A stretch of DNA of 64,000 nt, taken from Knufia peltigerae (lineage: Eukaryota > Ascomycota > Eurotiomycetes > Chaetothyriales > Trichomeriaceae). A program made the position numbers and the translations under genes. The notes beneath the pieces were generated by a model that ran no database searches, was not told the origin of the DNA, and worked only from the letters and a program-made list of their open reading frames with translations. Shown piece by piece: positions 31,549-42,360 of this stretch (the stretch's first letter is position 1; the number at the start of each line of letters is the position of its first letter). The stretch covers positions 1 through 64,000 of the forward strand of contig JAPDRN010000059.1 in assembly GCA_030247855.1 (NCBI GenBank), given 5' to 3'.

Positions 31549-32976
31549 TCATCCTCGAGTAAGCATCTTCACCATTGCGTCGTGTGCAGTGCGCAAATCT
31601 TCGGCCGGAACCTTCTTGGACCTGGCCATGACAGAAGCGACAGAAGCTCGTAGTTCTTCGCGAAGTTTTGGCCAATCCACCTTTGTCAGTTTCCCTCCAG
31701 ACTTGACCATCTCGCCGTTGATGAAGACAGTGTCGACGTCTGTACCATTTGCATATAGCACCAGTGCGCCGACCGGGTCCTGAGCCGGTACCAATTTGGG
31801 CGAATCACACCTGGTGAGGAGTAGATCTGCTCGTTTACCGGGCGTGACGCTTCCGATAACCTTTTCCAAGCCGACCGCTTTGGCACCACCCATGGTGGCT
31901 ATTTCGAGGATTTCCGAACACAAGCGTGCGATCTTCATAGGAGCTCCTGGTCTGCTCTCGTGCTCGAGATGTCTTTGCGCCTGCAGTAGAAGCCGCATTT
32001 GAGCAAATATGTCCGCCGGTGCACTGCAGCACACGTTGACACCGAGAGATGCGGTCGCCCCGACATCCTTGGCCTTGAACGCGATCGGGTGACACATTCC
32101 CATCTGGAATTCGGTGTCGGGAGTGGAGGAAGTTCCGACGCCGTACTGACGGACATACTCGAGTTCATCGTCGCGTAGAGTGTTGCAGTGGCTGAGTACC
32201 AGGTCTGGGCCCAGCATCCTCTTCTCTCCAAGTTGGCGGGTTACGCAATTGCCGGGGTCCCATCGGCCAAAACTGATGTGGCCAGTGATGATGGCAGCTC
32301 CCATCGCTCGTGCCTCGCGGATTTCATGAACAAGCCGATCGATGGGTGTCCAATCAGGCTCGGACAGTGCGAAGCCGAACCGAACAAGTTCGTGAGGGCC
32401 GTTTGACTGAAAATGCTCTTTGCGAACGCGTTTGGCGTCTTGCAGTCTCCAATCTGGAGTCTTTTCCTCCCGCTCCTTGTCCATGCAAGATCCAGGCCAT
32501 GCTGGGTTCTGATACATGGCGTAACAAAAGGTCGCGCGTATCCCGGAGTCCTTCAATCCTTTCAAAGCGGCGTCGGCATGCTCAGGAGAGTTCATGATGT
32601 GCGAATGATCCAGCAGATAGGTGATTCCGTTATCAATGGAGGCCAACGCTCCGCAATAATTTCCCAAGTACGCATCATGAACATCATAGGACGCTCCGTA
32701 GATTTGTCTCAAGTTCAGAATGTAGTCGGACAACACATAGTCCGCGCCGATGCCCGTTAGCTGTGTCTGCCAGGTGTGTCGATGGGTATCGATGAAACCT
32801 GGAGACACAATTGCATTTGTGCCATCGATGACGGTATGTTCCCTTGTATGCTGTAGATTTGGACCGACAGCTGCAATGATTCCATCTTCGATCAAGACAT
32901 CGCAATTGGGTACGTTGCCAATGTCCTTGTCTACCGAGACTACGGTAGCATTTTTGATGATGTGCTTGGACGCCAT
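31549..32976 (-). CDS. Amidohydrolase superfamily protein (TrzA/ATZ-like)
   Basis: Intronless, 475 aa from MASKHIIKN (32976); the frame runs upstream to 33105 without homology. The fold is a metal-dependent TIM-barrel amidohydrolase of the ATZ/TRZ group: DTHRHTWQT near residues 63-71 (metal His 65 and His 67), LDHSH near 130, TGHISFG near 245 and LSHCN near 273, then DTEFQMGM. It ends with the RADLLL module (DSPKLVPAQD) of the N/C-terminal small beta domain. These enzymes hydrolyse C-N or C-halogen bonds of heterocycles, nucleobases or N-acyl compounds; substrate unknown. Lack of introns and the neighbouring GST suggest possible bacterial origin (inference). Confidence 0.85.
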   Translation of the reverse strand: MASKHIIKNATVVSVDKDIGNVPNCDVLIEDGIIAAVGPNLQHTREHTVIDGTNAIVSPGFIDTHRHTWQTQLTGIGADYVLSDYILNLRQIYGASYDVHDAYLGNYCGALASIDNGITYLLDHSHIMNSPEHADAALKGLKDSGIRATFCYAMYQNPAWPGSCMDKEREEKTPDWRLQDAKRVRKEHFQSNGPHELVRFGFALSEPDWTPIDRLVHEIREARAMGAAIITGHISFGRWDPGNCVTRQLGEKRMLGPDLVLSHCNTLRDDELEYVRQYGVGTSSTPDTEFQMGMCHPIAFKAKDVGATASLGVNVCCSAPADIFAQMRLLLQAQRHLEHESRPGAPMKIARLCSEILEIATMGGAKAVGLEKVIGSVTPGKRADLLLTRCDSPKLVPAQDPVGALVLYANGTDVDTVFINGEMVKSGGKLTKVDWPKLREELRASVASVMARSKKVPAEDLRTAHDAMVKMLTRG

Positions 32977-33794
32977 ACCGCTTGCTGTACTCTTGAGGAA
33001 ACAGACTGTACCTGGATCGTTCGGAATACCTTGCCGCTGATCAAACACGACGAGCCAACAGGATGATATAGGTGTTCCTCCGTCTATATGAAACCCCAGC
33101 TTCACAAGGTGCCCCGACTGTGGGGTGCGTGGCCGTGAGTGTTATGGTGGGGACACGGAAAATCATGCCATTGGTCAGTCTCTCGAGCTGCTTCGAGCCG
33201 CCTGGAGTTCGGGAACATTTGTTGCACCTTTTTTCCCCTTCTTCAAGGCGGAGAATCAACGAGGTACGAGTACCTATCGAACAATATCCAAGTTTCCGAC
33301 GGACACTAACGAGTCGATATTGTGCAGAAGCCATGATGGATATGTTCCCACAACTAGCACCTCCCTTCCCCCTCGCGTAATCTTGGGTCATGACCCCCTT
33401 TTCCGTTTATGCCGATTGTTGATGCGCATTGAAAGCATACTTCTGGGCTTCTACCGATAACGTATTCCCTATGAACGAGCCATTGGAACCTATTAAAGTC
33501 AGAAATAAGCGCGGATATTCAGACGCTTCCACAGGACTCGCTGGCTTACTAATAGTCAGAATATGGGTAATAAATATTCTACATCTGCATAACACCACAG
33601 ATCGAGAACACAGTACAAGAGCTTCATAAGCTTTGTCTCTGCGATATCCTCGTTTAGAATACTAAATCAGACATCGAGATTGACTGTTCTTTAGATTTCC
33701 ATTCCAGCAACAGTACTTGAACGCCGATCAGACTCACAGCTATAGTACTGAACCAAATCAACTACGGTGTTCCAATAGTTGAGATCTTGTCATC
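32977..33794. other. Intergenic between amidohydrolase and GST genes
   Basis: Divergent promoter region of about 820 bases. The ORF-like stretches on both strands have no domain features, so no gene is called. Confidence 0.55.
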
Positions 33795-34607
33795 ATGGCA
33801 GCTGATCTCTTGCTTTGGGACCACCCAGTGGGCTGTTACGCACAAAAGGTCAGGATTGCTCTTCGGGAGAAGGGCATTCCATTCACATTCGCAACGCCGA
33901 AAGGTGCAGGCACAGGAGACCTTGCGAACATGGATCCTGCGTTCGCCAAAAACAATCACCGCGTCGAAGTGCCGACGCTTGTCGACGGCGATCTGACCAT
34001 CTTTGACTCAACCATCATACTTGAGTATCTTGAGGACAAGTATCCTGACAAACCACTTCGTCCAGCCGATCCCGCAGCACGAGCAAGAGCGCGCATGATT
34101 GAGGATGTGTGCGACTCGCAATACGAGGCGATAAACTGGGGTATGGGAGAGGTACACGGATACAAACGGGCTGAAGGAGAACTGGCCAGGAAGATGACGG
34201 ACGAAGCCAAGCAACAGGCTGGGGAAGTGCAGAAATGGCTCACAGAGCAGCTTGGTGACGCAGAGTGGTTTGGGGGAGTCAGCCTCGGATGGGCAGACGT
34301 GTGCGTGTGGCCCTTTGTGAATCGTTCGACATCATACGGTATGGAGCCTGCAGCAGATAGTGCCCTCGGGAAATGGTTCGAGAGGGCGAAACAACGTCCA
34401 TCCGTGAAGTCGGTGCACGAGGAGTTCGTTACAGCTACCGCCACGTTTTCCTCGGCGGCTGCTGAGGCAATCGCGAAAGGATTGATGAGGCGTGAGTACC
34501 GCGATCATCGACTGGAATGGATGATCAAGTCTGGCGGAATAGGTGTCGTTAAGGAAGGGCTGGAAAAGAACACAATCCGCTTTTCCTGGCCATGTGCACG
34601 AGAGTGA
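33795..34607 (+). CDS. Bacterial-type glutathione S-transferase
   Basis: Intronless, 270 aa. N-terminal thioredoxin-like GST domain (about 1-80): LLLWDHPVGCYAQKVRIAL, then RVEVPTLVDGDLTIFDST with the cis-Pro and Asp-Ser GSH-binding pair. The C-terminal helical domain (about 90-215) begins with the ARARARMIEDVCDSQYEAI helix. The closest pattern I recognise is that of bacterial GSTs, not fungal GliG, Ure2 or zeta-type (zeta carries SSCS). A C-terminal extension of about 50 residues is not part of the core fold. Divergent from the amidohydrolase, so they may share a promoter. GSTs of this kind conjugate or isomerise small molecules, for example ring-fission products; substrate unknown. Confidence 0.85.
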   Translation: MAADLLLWDHPVGCYAQKVRIALREKGIPFTFATPKGAGTGDLANMDPAFAKNNHRVEVPTLVDGDLTIFDSTIILEYLEDKYPDKPLRPADPAARARARMIEDVCDSQYEAINWGMGEVHGYKRAEGELARKMTDEAKQQAGEVQKWLTEQLGDAEWFGGVSLGWADVCVWPFVNRSTSYGMEPAADSALGKWFERAKQRPSVKSVHEEFVTATATFSSAAAEAIAKGLMRREYRDHRLEWMIKSGGIGVVKEGLEKNTIRFSWPCARE

Positions 34608-36139
34608 TCACCTATCAGGAAGGTCTAGATGCCACGGTACGGCCATGCTGCGGTGTCTTGAAGCATGTAACATACTCAGACAAGTTGCGGCGGTAATCGT
34701 TGAAGCTATGATCTTTGCCTGTATGCGGTTCGGGATGTGCCACATCCGAAAAGGCCAAACGAGATTCCCTGAAATCGAGCGGACGTCCTTGTGAGGTTTC
34801 TGTGAAGAAGCGAGAATCACCCATCAAGAGCTCTTTTGCGTTGGCCGTAGATAGCCAAATTTCTCTCTATGAGTATCAATTTCCCAAGGTAATCATTGCA
34901 TGTAACGAAGTACAACACGAGTGCTCAATGTTGGATAATTCTATCACCCAAGCTGACGAGGCTGACGAGGCTCCGCTTGAACCTCGGGCGTTTCGGCGAA
35001 ACGCTTGAGTGTGTTTAATTAATATGTCGAGCTGCGATCGCCCCTGAAGGACCCTGGCAATCTCCATAGCTCTAAAGAGGGACCAGAGCTTGTCACTCGT
35101 CCGACATTTATTGTATCTGATTTGTGTTTGACCACACTTTCCTCGCTCCCTTTATTCACCCTCAACATGCTTTCTTGATCTTTGCGACGTCAGGTCTGAG
35201 AATCATGGCAAGCGCCCTCATTAACGATGTGCTGTATGGAGTACATATCCTGAAAAAGGCTCGCGCTTGGCTTGCAGGCTTAAGGAAATATGCTATCCTT
35301 TCCCAGTCCGGGCAGTCATCCGATCTCCCGTTGCTCGCCAAGTTCTTGGACTCTTGAGACGAGATCTGCATGGTGTTACAACACATAGCAAGCCTCAAGC
35401 TGGAACAATATCATCATCGAACGCTCCAGAGCAATGTCTAGGTGTCAAAACGAGCCCGGACATGGCCTACGTGGCTGGTTAAAATCGTTTCACGGAGGTG
35501 GTGTATGGTTCAACTCCATACAGCTCCGTACAAGTGTAAACACCGAACTCGCCAACATCGACGCCATCTTTGAGCTTCGCATTCTTCTTTCTGACACACT
35601 CTCCACCAGGAAAATATCTCTCACGACTACTTGATGGCGTGTCCCGGATAAAGATCGTGAAGAATCGAGGCAAAGGACCCCTAGATCGATCAAACCCACC
35701 CTCGACTCCTCCTAGATCTAGTTGCGGCATCGGGTCACTCGACCGTCTTCCGCAAGTGCAGCAATTTGAGGCAGCAAGTGCAACATCTTGCTCGAAGCTT
35801 GTTCCATGAGACATGCTTGTCTGTGATCAGGCCATGTTGCCGGCATCATCATTGCCAGACGGTTTCGTCTTTTAAAAGGGATTTGAAATCTGCTCTTTCT
35901 GCTGACCCAAGTTTTTTTTTCCCATCAATCTTCACCACTTTCTCTCTATTTCAAGCCATTCGTTCTCACTACCGGTTCTGCGAACCTTTTTTCGTTCTTT
36001 CCTGCGAAGCTAGTCTTCGTTTGCATTCTTTAGGCAGGCCCTACATTCGGCATTATACTCGACTCTACGACTCCATCATCATCCTCTGAGGCAGATTTTC
36101 ACGATATCCACGTGTCCACGAGAGGAAAAGAACCACATC
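34608..36139. other. 1.5-kb intergenic region before the alanine-rich protein gene
   Basis: No supported gene on either strand. Contains a perfect 7-bp hairpin GCGTTTC/GAAACGC around 34988-35004 and repeated GACGAGGCT near 34955-34975. A CT/T-rich stretch near 35910-36000 with TTTTTTTTT suggests the core promoter of the downstream gene and a long 5' leader. Confidence 0.6.
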
Positions 36140-37795
36140 ATGAAGTACGAAATCGCCGCTCTCGCGCTCACATTGGGCTTTTCTACTGCCAGCCCAGTCC
36201 ATCAACACAAAGCGCGTGAAGTTCCTCAGGAGCACTCGCACAATGTATTCCTCGACCTGGTCCGGACGTCACTCCAGATCAACAACCCTCTCAAGATCCA
36301 AGATCCCGTCTTTGGCCTTTTAGGTGACGCAGCAGCCAAAGCGGGTGCCGGCGATGTCACTGACTTGGCCTGTCTACAACAACAAACCGCGGATACGGCC
36401 TTCACCAACGCCAAAGCAGCAGGCGATCTAGGAGGCATGGCCGCTGCGCTTGTCTACCGAGCAGTCGAACGGAACACTGCCAAAGTGGGCCAAACCAGCG
36501 CCATCTGCACCCAGACTGCTGCGAACCCCGAGATCGCAGCCATCACGCAGCACCAGGACCCTGCCTCGAACGGTGCCGCCGATGTCAACAAGGGCATTAC
36601 CATCGCTCTAGCCCAGCAACTGGCTGGCATCGGTGCCGACCCTCTCCTGGCTCTCGAAAGCGGCACATTCGCTCCAGGCAATCTCAACGACAATACCGGA
36701 GCAGGTAACAGTTGTGACACGGCAAATGATGAACCAGGTTGCATCTTTAGCCAGAAGCTCCTTGTCTTGGACGCCACACCCGACGAGATCAGCTCAGCTG
36801 TCGCCAGCATCAAACCTACCTTTACTGGAACGGGGGGTATCAGTGCAACCGACATCGACTTTGCTGGTCTCTCCGTTGCCGCTGCTACTGCTGCCGTCTC
36901 CGTCGGGAGCACCGCGACTGCTGCCGCTGCTGCCGCTGCCGCCGCTGGTGGCGCCACAGCCACCGACGAGTGCACAGTCGAGGAGGCCAGTACGAAAACG
37001 GCAGCAGCAGCCGCTGGCGGAGCTGCTTCAGCGTCCTGCACCGTCATCACAACCACAATGGCAGCCGCCAACGTTGGAGCATCCACGGTGGCGGCGGCCG
37101 TCGCCCCCGCAGCAACAGGTGGTGCGACCGGCACAAACGTACAGACCTTTACCGGTTCGTTGGGAGGACCTCCACCGCCGGTCATTTCCACCGCCGGTGC
37201 CGCACGCCCCTTTTCCGTCAACGGCGACACGTTCATCAACGTCGGCGCCGCCCTCCAACGTTCTTGCTCCGTCCAGCACAACGCCTGCGGCGACGCCGCC
37301 AACTCCGGTTCCCTGTCCGGCGGCGTCGGGCAGTGTGAGACCCAAGAACAAGAATGCAACGCGGCGGGTGGAGTGGCGAACAAGCTGAAACGAGCCGCCG
37401 CCGCCGGCGACTTTGGCACCTGTTCCGACCCTTCCATCCTGTTCGAGAACGGTCTCGACGGCCGAAACACCGCCGCCTTCATCGCCGCCGATCAAACCGA
37501 CTTCAATCACGGGTCCGCCCTGAACATTGGTGTCATTGCCGGCTTCATCTGTCAGCGTCTCGGGTCTCCCTGCAGCGCTCCCGCCGAAGTCCAGGCCTCG
37601 TGCACCAGTGCTTCTGCTGCCGCCGTGGCCACGACTCAGAACCAAGCCGCTGCTGATGTCTTTAACAGCATCCTCGGTGCCAACGGTGGTTCTGGTGGTG
37701 CCGGTGCTGGAGGAGTTACTACCGCTGCTGCCGCGGTTGCCACTGCTGCTGGTGGTGGCAAAAACATCGTCATGACCATCACGTCTTGTGCTTGA
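36140..37795 (+). CDS. Alanine-rich secreted/cell-wall protein (fungal family often mislabelled ribosomal S17)
   Basis: Intronless, 551 aa. A signal peptide (about 1-18, MKYEIAALALTLGFSTAS) is followed by a conserved domain with KAREVPQEHSHN, PVFGLLGDAAAKAGAG and ITQHQDPASNGAADVN, a low-complexity Ala/Thr/Gly linker (about 240-340), then a Cys-containing C-terminal domain with TFTGSLGGPPPPVIS and PFSVNGDTFIN, and eight or more Cys. The end has KNIVMTITSCA; no GPI signal was clear. Family members are secreted or wall-bound and their function is unknown. The long 5' region (TATA-like and CT-rich) suggests strong expression. The GC-rich Ala repeats explain the many overlapping frames. Confidence 0.85.
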   Translation: MKYEIAALALTLGFSTASPVHQHKAREVPQEHSHNVFLDLVRTSLQINNPLKIQDPVFGLLGDAAAKAGAGDVTDLACLQQQTADTAFTNAKAAGDLGGMAAALVYRAVERNTAKVGQTSAICTQTAANPEIAAITQHQDPASNGAADVNKGITIALAQQLAGIGADPLLALESGTFAPGNLNDNTGAGNSCDTANDEPGCIFSQKLLVLDATPDEISSAVASIKPTFTGTGGISATDIDFAGLSVAAATAAVSVGSTATAAAAAAAAAGGATATDECTVEEASTKTAAAAAGGAASASCTVITTTMAAANVGASTVAAAVAPAATGGATGTNVQTFTGSLGGPPPPVISTAGAARPFSVNGDTFINVGAALQRSCSVQHNACGDAANSGSLSGGVGQCETQEQECNAAGGVANKLKRAAAAGDFGTCSDPSILFENGLDGRNTAAFIAADQTDFNHGSALNIGVIAGFICQRLGSPCSAPAEVQASCTSASAAAVATTQNQAAADVFNSILGANGGSGGAGAGGVTTAAAAVATAAGGGKNIVMTITSCA

Positions 37796-38533
37796 GAGCT
37801 GTGAAACTTTTGTACGAGTATGACCAGGAAACTGAATGGAAAACTTTGTCTGCCCCGTAGCTGCATATGACTAGCAATACGCCCGAGCTCATAGAGCAAC
37901 ATTGGTTTCCCCCCCCCCCCCCTCTTTCGTGTGCATACTTGTAGAGGACACGCATGCTTCCTCGTTTGTTTGGTGAGAGCAGGGGCTTTTGTGGTGTATG
38001 GGCAACACTCCTTTTGTTTTCCCTTTCCTGAATGTATTATTCGCACAGTGTTACGCTATGTGTAGTGCCCGCTGGGACCTCTAAGAAAATTTGCGGGCGC
38101 GCTGAGTGATCCTCTCCTTTGGTGGCTTTACCGATTCTTTCAACCCTTTTCACCGTCCCACTCATTACGAGAGAAACCGTCGCAAAACGGCGGTGATGGT
38201 TTTACGTTGTTCAAATAGCCCCGTTCCAGTAACAGACGTAATTGTACAAATCTCTCGAGTTCATATCGTGCGGCTCGAGAATAGTGTCATCTTCGGGAAC
38301 AGCATAGCTGCCCCCTAGGTAACCATAGGTTCAGCCCTAATGATATTTAGAACCGAAACCCCCCCAATATATACAAAGTACCACGGTCTGCAATTGAAAG
38401 CTGCTAGTAACATTCTGCAGAATCAACCGAGGGAGCGAAGAGAGTCAATCAAAGCTGTCCTTTTACGCGTCATTCTTTCCATCATCAGCCCTGGCTACTA
38501 TTATTTGGTCTCAATTCGGTCGTTCTGACCGTC
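37796..38533. other. Intergenic with a C14 homopolymer
   Basis: The gap is about 740 bases between convergent genes (alanine-rich gene and MFS permease). A run of about 14 C at 37909-37922 lies in the probable 3' region of the alanine-rich gene. No other feature seen. Confidence 0.65.
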
Positions 38534-40345
38534 TCACTCATCGGCAGCAATGCCCATCTGCCGCGTGTCCCATCCATTCTCCTCGAGATACGAGCGGAAG
38601 GCCATGTCCTCGTCCGCGATGGTCGTCTGTCCTATTTCCGGCAAGCAAAACCACACCAAGACACAGCTGAAGACGCACAAGCTGCTCGCGACCCAGAAGG
38701 GATCCTGGGCAGCACGGTCCCCCGAGGGTCCCCCAGGAGCGTTCCGTTCCATGATTGGAAAGACGTAGCTACCCACGAAGGCGCCGGTCTTGCCCAGGGC
38801 GCCTGCGAGGCCGTAGTATCTGCCCCGTATGGCCGTCGCAGAAGTCTTGGAGGCGACGATACCGATGTTGTCGCCTGGACCCAGCTCACCCAAGGACAGG
38901 AAAATCCCATACACAACGGCAAACCCGGCGATATGCTGCGGCTGTGCGAGCGGCACATAGCAGCCAGCCATGATAAACCCTACAATGGCTTGAGCGCCGA
39001 GGCCCAGGACGAGAGCCCTTCGAGCTCCAACCATGTCGGAGAGAACTGTGTTGCATGATCGCAAAAAAGTCAGCTCATTGTCGCTAAAGAAAACAGGATT
39101 CAGAGGCCCTGCCAAACGACTTGCAGCCTTGCAAGACTTTATAAAAGGCGACATACAAGCTCCCAGGATGGCTCCGGGGATATAGAAAAGGTTGATCACC
39201 GTGTTCCAGCCAAAGCTTTTCCATAGTGGCGCGGAGTCTCCCAAGATGACCGTTAGAATAGTACTCGAGTAGATCGCGAAGGCGTAGGACGAAAACTGTC
39301 GCGTCTTGTTCAGAAAGTCATCCTCGGGATATTATGAGCCGTAGCCTGTACGTACATTGTACATGAACCATAGTGAGGAGACCACCAACCAACGTTTCCA
39401 ATAGCGCTTCACGACCAAGGACCAGGGCACCGAGGCTCCTCCCTTGATGGTCTGGTATTTGTACTCTTCGGGCTCTTGCAGTTTGGTGCGCAGATACAGC
39501 AAGCTCAATGGGGGAAGAACCCCAAACCCCAGAGCCAGACGCCAGGCAAGCCGCAGATGCCGTTCCGAGCAGATACACACGCAGACAAAGGGTACGAACG
39601 CGCCGATGACGAATCCGAGATCGATCTGCACATTGGTGAAGAGGATGAACCATCGGTGCCGGTGGCCATGCTTCAATTCGCCCGTGGCTTCTGCGGCGGC
39701 GACGGATCCGGCTGGATATTCGCCGCCAATGCCCACGCCCAGAAAGAAACGATATACCGTCAGTGCGACGAACAACCCCGAGATGCTGCCTTGGTATCCG
39801 TAGGCACCCGTACAGAGTGTGGCTGTGACGATGAGGATCCCAGTCGAGGCAAGTAGCGCATTCTTGCGTGAGAAGTAGTCAGAACAGTAGCCAAAGATGA
39901 GCATGCCGAGCACTGTCCCTGCAAACGTGATGGAAGACACATTCTGCTGGGCGGCACTGTTGGCATATTCTTTCGGATAGCTTGCGGCGGAGAGCTGGTG
40001 TCAGGACAAGCTTTTCGAAGCATTCAGTAGTTTGTCTTGTCTTACATGATTGCCAGCATTGTGCTGACCGATCCAATTACCTTGTTGTAGATGAGGTTAG
40101 TATGGGAGCCCAGGTTTCCCTTTTTGACTGGTCGGTTGTGGGTATGATGTACATACATTGTTCAGATAGCCATCAGAGAACAAGCCTGCCCCGGCAGCCA
40201 AGACTGGCCAAGTCCGCTCCCACCTGCCTTTGGTGACGGTGGTACCTTCCGCTGCGGACTGCATACGTACCGTGTCACTTGCACCAACCATCCCGATATC
40301 ATCCTTGGCGATTTCTTTGCCTTGGGACTCTAGACTTGTCGCCAT
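38534..40345 (-). CDS. MFS permease of the phosphate/glycerophosphodiester (Git1/PHS-like) type
   Basis: Five exons (40157-40345, 40046-40080 of 35 nt, 39356-39980, 39157-39295, 38534-39045) join to 499 aa. Visible are the N-terminal LFSDGYLNN after the first intron-bearing region, VIGSVSTMLAI, AGTVLGMLIFGYCSD, the FLGVGIGGEYPAGSVAAAE motif (a hallmark of PHS/Git1-type symporters), then about 12 helices and the second-half AIVGFIMAGCY and GDNIGIVASKTSATAIRGRYYG segments. Such proteins import phosphate, glycerophospho-compounds or small organic acids with protons. The second intron uses the acceptor inside CCGCAAG, not the nearer CACCAG; only that choice keeps frame. Shares a 423-bp divergent promoter with the dipeptidase. 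Confidence 0.85.
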
Positions 40346-40768
40346 GATGAACGGTTACTCCACGAGCACTCGTAGACTGTTCAAGCACCAGGGCGATCCT
40401 GAGACCGCGCCTCGGGGGCGAAGACGAATCTTCATTTTGAAGTTCTTGCGGGATGGCTGACTATCTTTGTGGAAAGCTTTAACGAGCCGCTTGAGAAACA
40501 GTGTCTATCCTCAAAGTCAAAGCTATTGACCAATAAGGCCCCTCGGGTCGATAGATCAAATCGAATTCGGCAGCCAGTAGCGACACCGGCTCTGCTCCAA
40601 TCATTCTCCGATGCCCACCATCCTCTGTGGACAATGTCGAACAGTCGCGTTTAGACTGCATGATGAGGCAGTCGAACATTCTATCAACCTGCTGGCTCCA
40701 GTGCACCTGGTCAACTTTGCCTTGATAGATACCAAACTCCGACGCAGGACCATTGTCTGCTACCCTCG
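40346..40768. promoter_or_regulatory. Bidirectional promoter between permease and dipeptidase
   Basis: 423 bases separate two start codons facing away from each other. The short distance favours coordinated expression of importer and peptidase. No single conserved binding site was confirmed by eye. Confidence 0.55.
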
Positions 40769-42360
40769 ATGGCATCCGAGAAGACTCGTGCATCATCCTC
40801 CGCTGGGAGTGAGACCGAGGCAATGCCGCCAGCAATGCGTTGGCGGCGAATAGCTCTTCTCGCTGTTGTCCTGACACTTGCTCTGGCTTTCAAGCAGAAA
40901 GGGCTTGATCGGGCGAGTCTACAGTCGACCATAATGCCTCTCATACCGTCATCACTTCTGACAATTGACCAACGAGTTGACAAAATCATGGCTCGGACTC
41001 CAATGATGGGTAAGCACGCTCCAGTCCCGCGCCCCCGCGCCAGGTTCATGGAGGATACTCAACTCAAGTCCACTCACTAGACGGTCACATCGACCTCGCT
41101 GAGCGACTTCGCTCCGTCTATTCGAATCATATCTACCACCCCGACTTCAGATCAAAATTCGAACATGGCGGCTCGATCGGTTACATTGACCATCTCGATA
41201 TTGCGCGTATGAGAAAGGGCAGACAGGGTGGGTTTTTCTGGAGTTGCTGGGTGGATTGCCCCTCCAACAGGCTGGATTTCTCTAACGAGGTCTATGCTCC
41301 TGGTATGTTCAGTCTGCTGCGCCCCCGGCCCATGTCTCTGTCTTATAACGTTGCGTCAGTCGTCGTGGAAACTTTGTCACAGCTCGATGTGATCCATCGT
41401 TTGCAGGCCACCTTCCCGGACGTCTTCTCTCCAGCCATTCTAGACAGTGTTTCCGCCTTGGCCGCATTCCAGCGCAAAGGCAAAGTCCTGTCTCCTATCG
41501 GAATAGAGGGCCTTCATATGATAGGCCGAAATGCCTCAACACTGCGGCTCTACCACAAATTAGGTGCAAAATACGCCACTTTGACCTGGAACTGCCACAA
41601 TGCCGTGGCCGACGCTGCGCAAGTCACCGTCTTGGACGACTCACTTGATCCAGAAGCAGCCCGCCCAGCCAGTCCTCACTGGGGTGGACTGAGTCCCTTC
41701 GGAACCAAGATCATTCGCGAGATGAACCGGCTGGGCATGATTGTGAGCATCATCATACCTACGAGAATTTTTCCAGAAGAACGTAGAGCACTGACTTGTG
41801 CCCAGGTTGACCTTTCGCACACACACCCAAAGACCATGCATGACGTCCTCGCAGGAAACCAGACCAAATCATTTCCAGGCTCCGAAGCACCCGTTATCTT
41901 CTCACATTCCTCTGCATACGCTCTGTGTCCTCACCCGCGTAACGTGCCAGACCAGATTTTGCCCTTGGTCAAGGGAACGGACTCGGTCATCATGGTCACG
42001 TTTGTGCCCCAGTTTATCTCGTGCGTCAACTCCACCACCCCAGGGAATTTGCCGACCTTCCATCCGGCCAATTCCACGCTGGAATTCGTCGTGGAGCATG
42101 TCATGTACCTGGGCAACAAGATTGGTTTTGAGCATGTGGGAATTGGGAGTGACTTTGACGGTATCCCAGAGACACCTAGGGGTCTCGAAGATGTAAGTAA
42201 ATTCCCAGATCTAGTCCGGGAGCTGCTCAGACGAGGCCTCGATGATGCCCAAGTCGAGGGCGTCATTGGCGGAAATGTGTTGAGGGTCTGGAAGAGAGTG
42301 GAAGAAGTCAGCGCCGAAATGAAGGCAAGGGGCGATCTGCCACTGGAAGACGAGATATGA
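40769..42360 (+). CDS. Membrane dipeptidase (renal dipeptidase family, M19)
   Basis: Four exons (40769-41009, 41081-41302, 41360-41742, 41806-42360) give 466 aa. A membrane anchor or signal at about residues 24-42 (RWRRIALLAVVLTLALAF) is followed by the M19 metal site: GHID (His 83, Asp 85), then GIEGLHMIG with the metal Glu, VDLSHTH, FSHSSAYALCPHPRN and VGIGSDFDG, the last also typical. These zinc enzymes cleave dipeptides (often with a D-residue or cysteinyl moiety); related GliJ-type members act in thiol-containing metabolite pathways. Two of the three introns are multiples of three and lack stops, so unspliced products would stay in frame with 19 or 21 extra residues. The exon junctions chosen reunite YAP-V and MIV-DLSH, family-typical segments. 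No NRPS is nearby, so a catabolic role is more likely. Confidence 0.87.

Noticed and set aside
23211..34607. A secondary-metabolite gene cluster with a backbone enzyme
   Set aside because: No PKS, NRPS, terpene cyclase or DMAT is present in the window; only tailoring-like and transport genes.
36454..37645. Long minus frames (342 and 205 codons) and other plus frames opposite or beside the alanine-rich gene
   Set aside because: They mirror its Ala/Gly/Thr repeat codons; the plus protein has a signal peptide and a known family pattern, these do not.
40769..42360. A gliotoxin-type (ETP) cluster suggested by a dipeptidase and a GST
   Set aside because: The GST is bacterial-type and 6 kb away; no NRPS, thioredoxin-like oxidase or methyltransferase is near.
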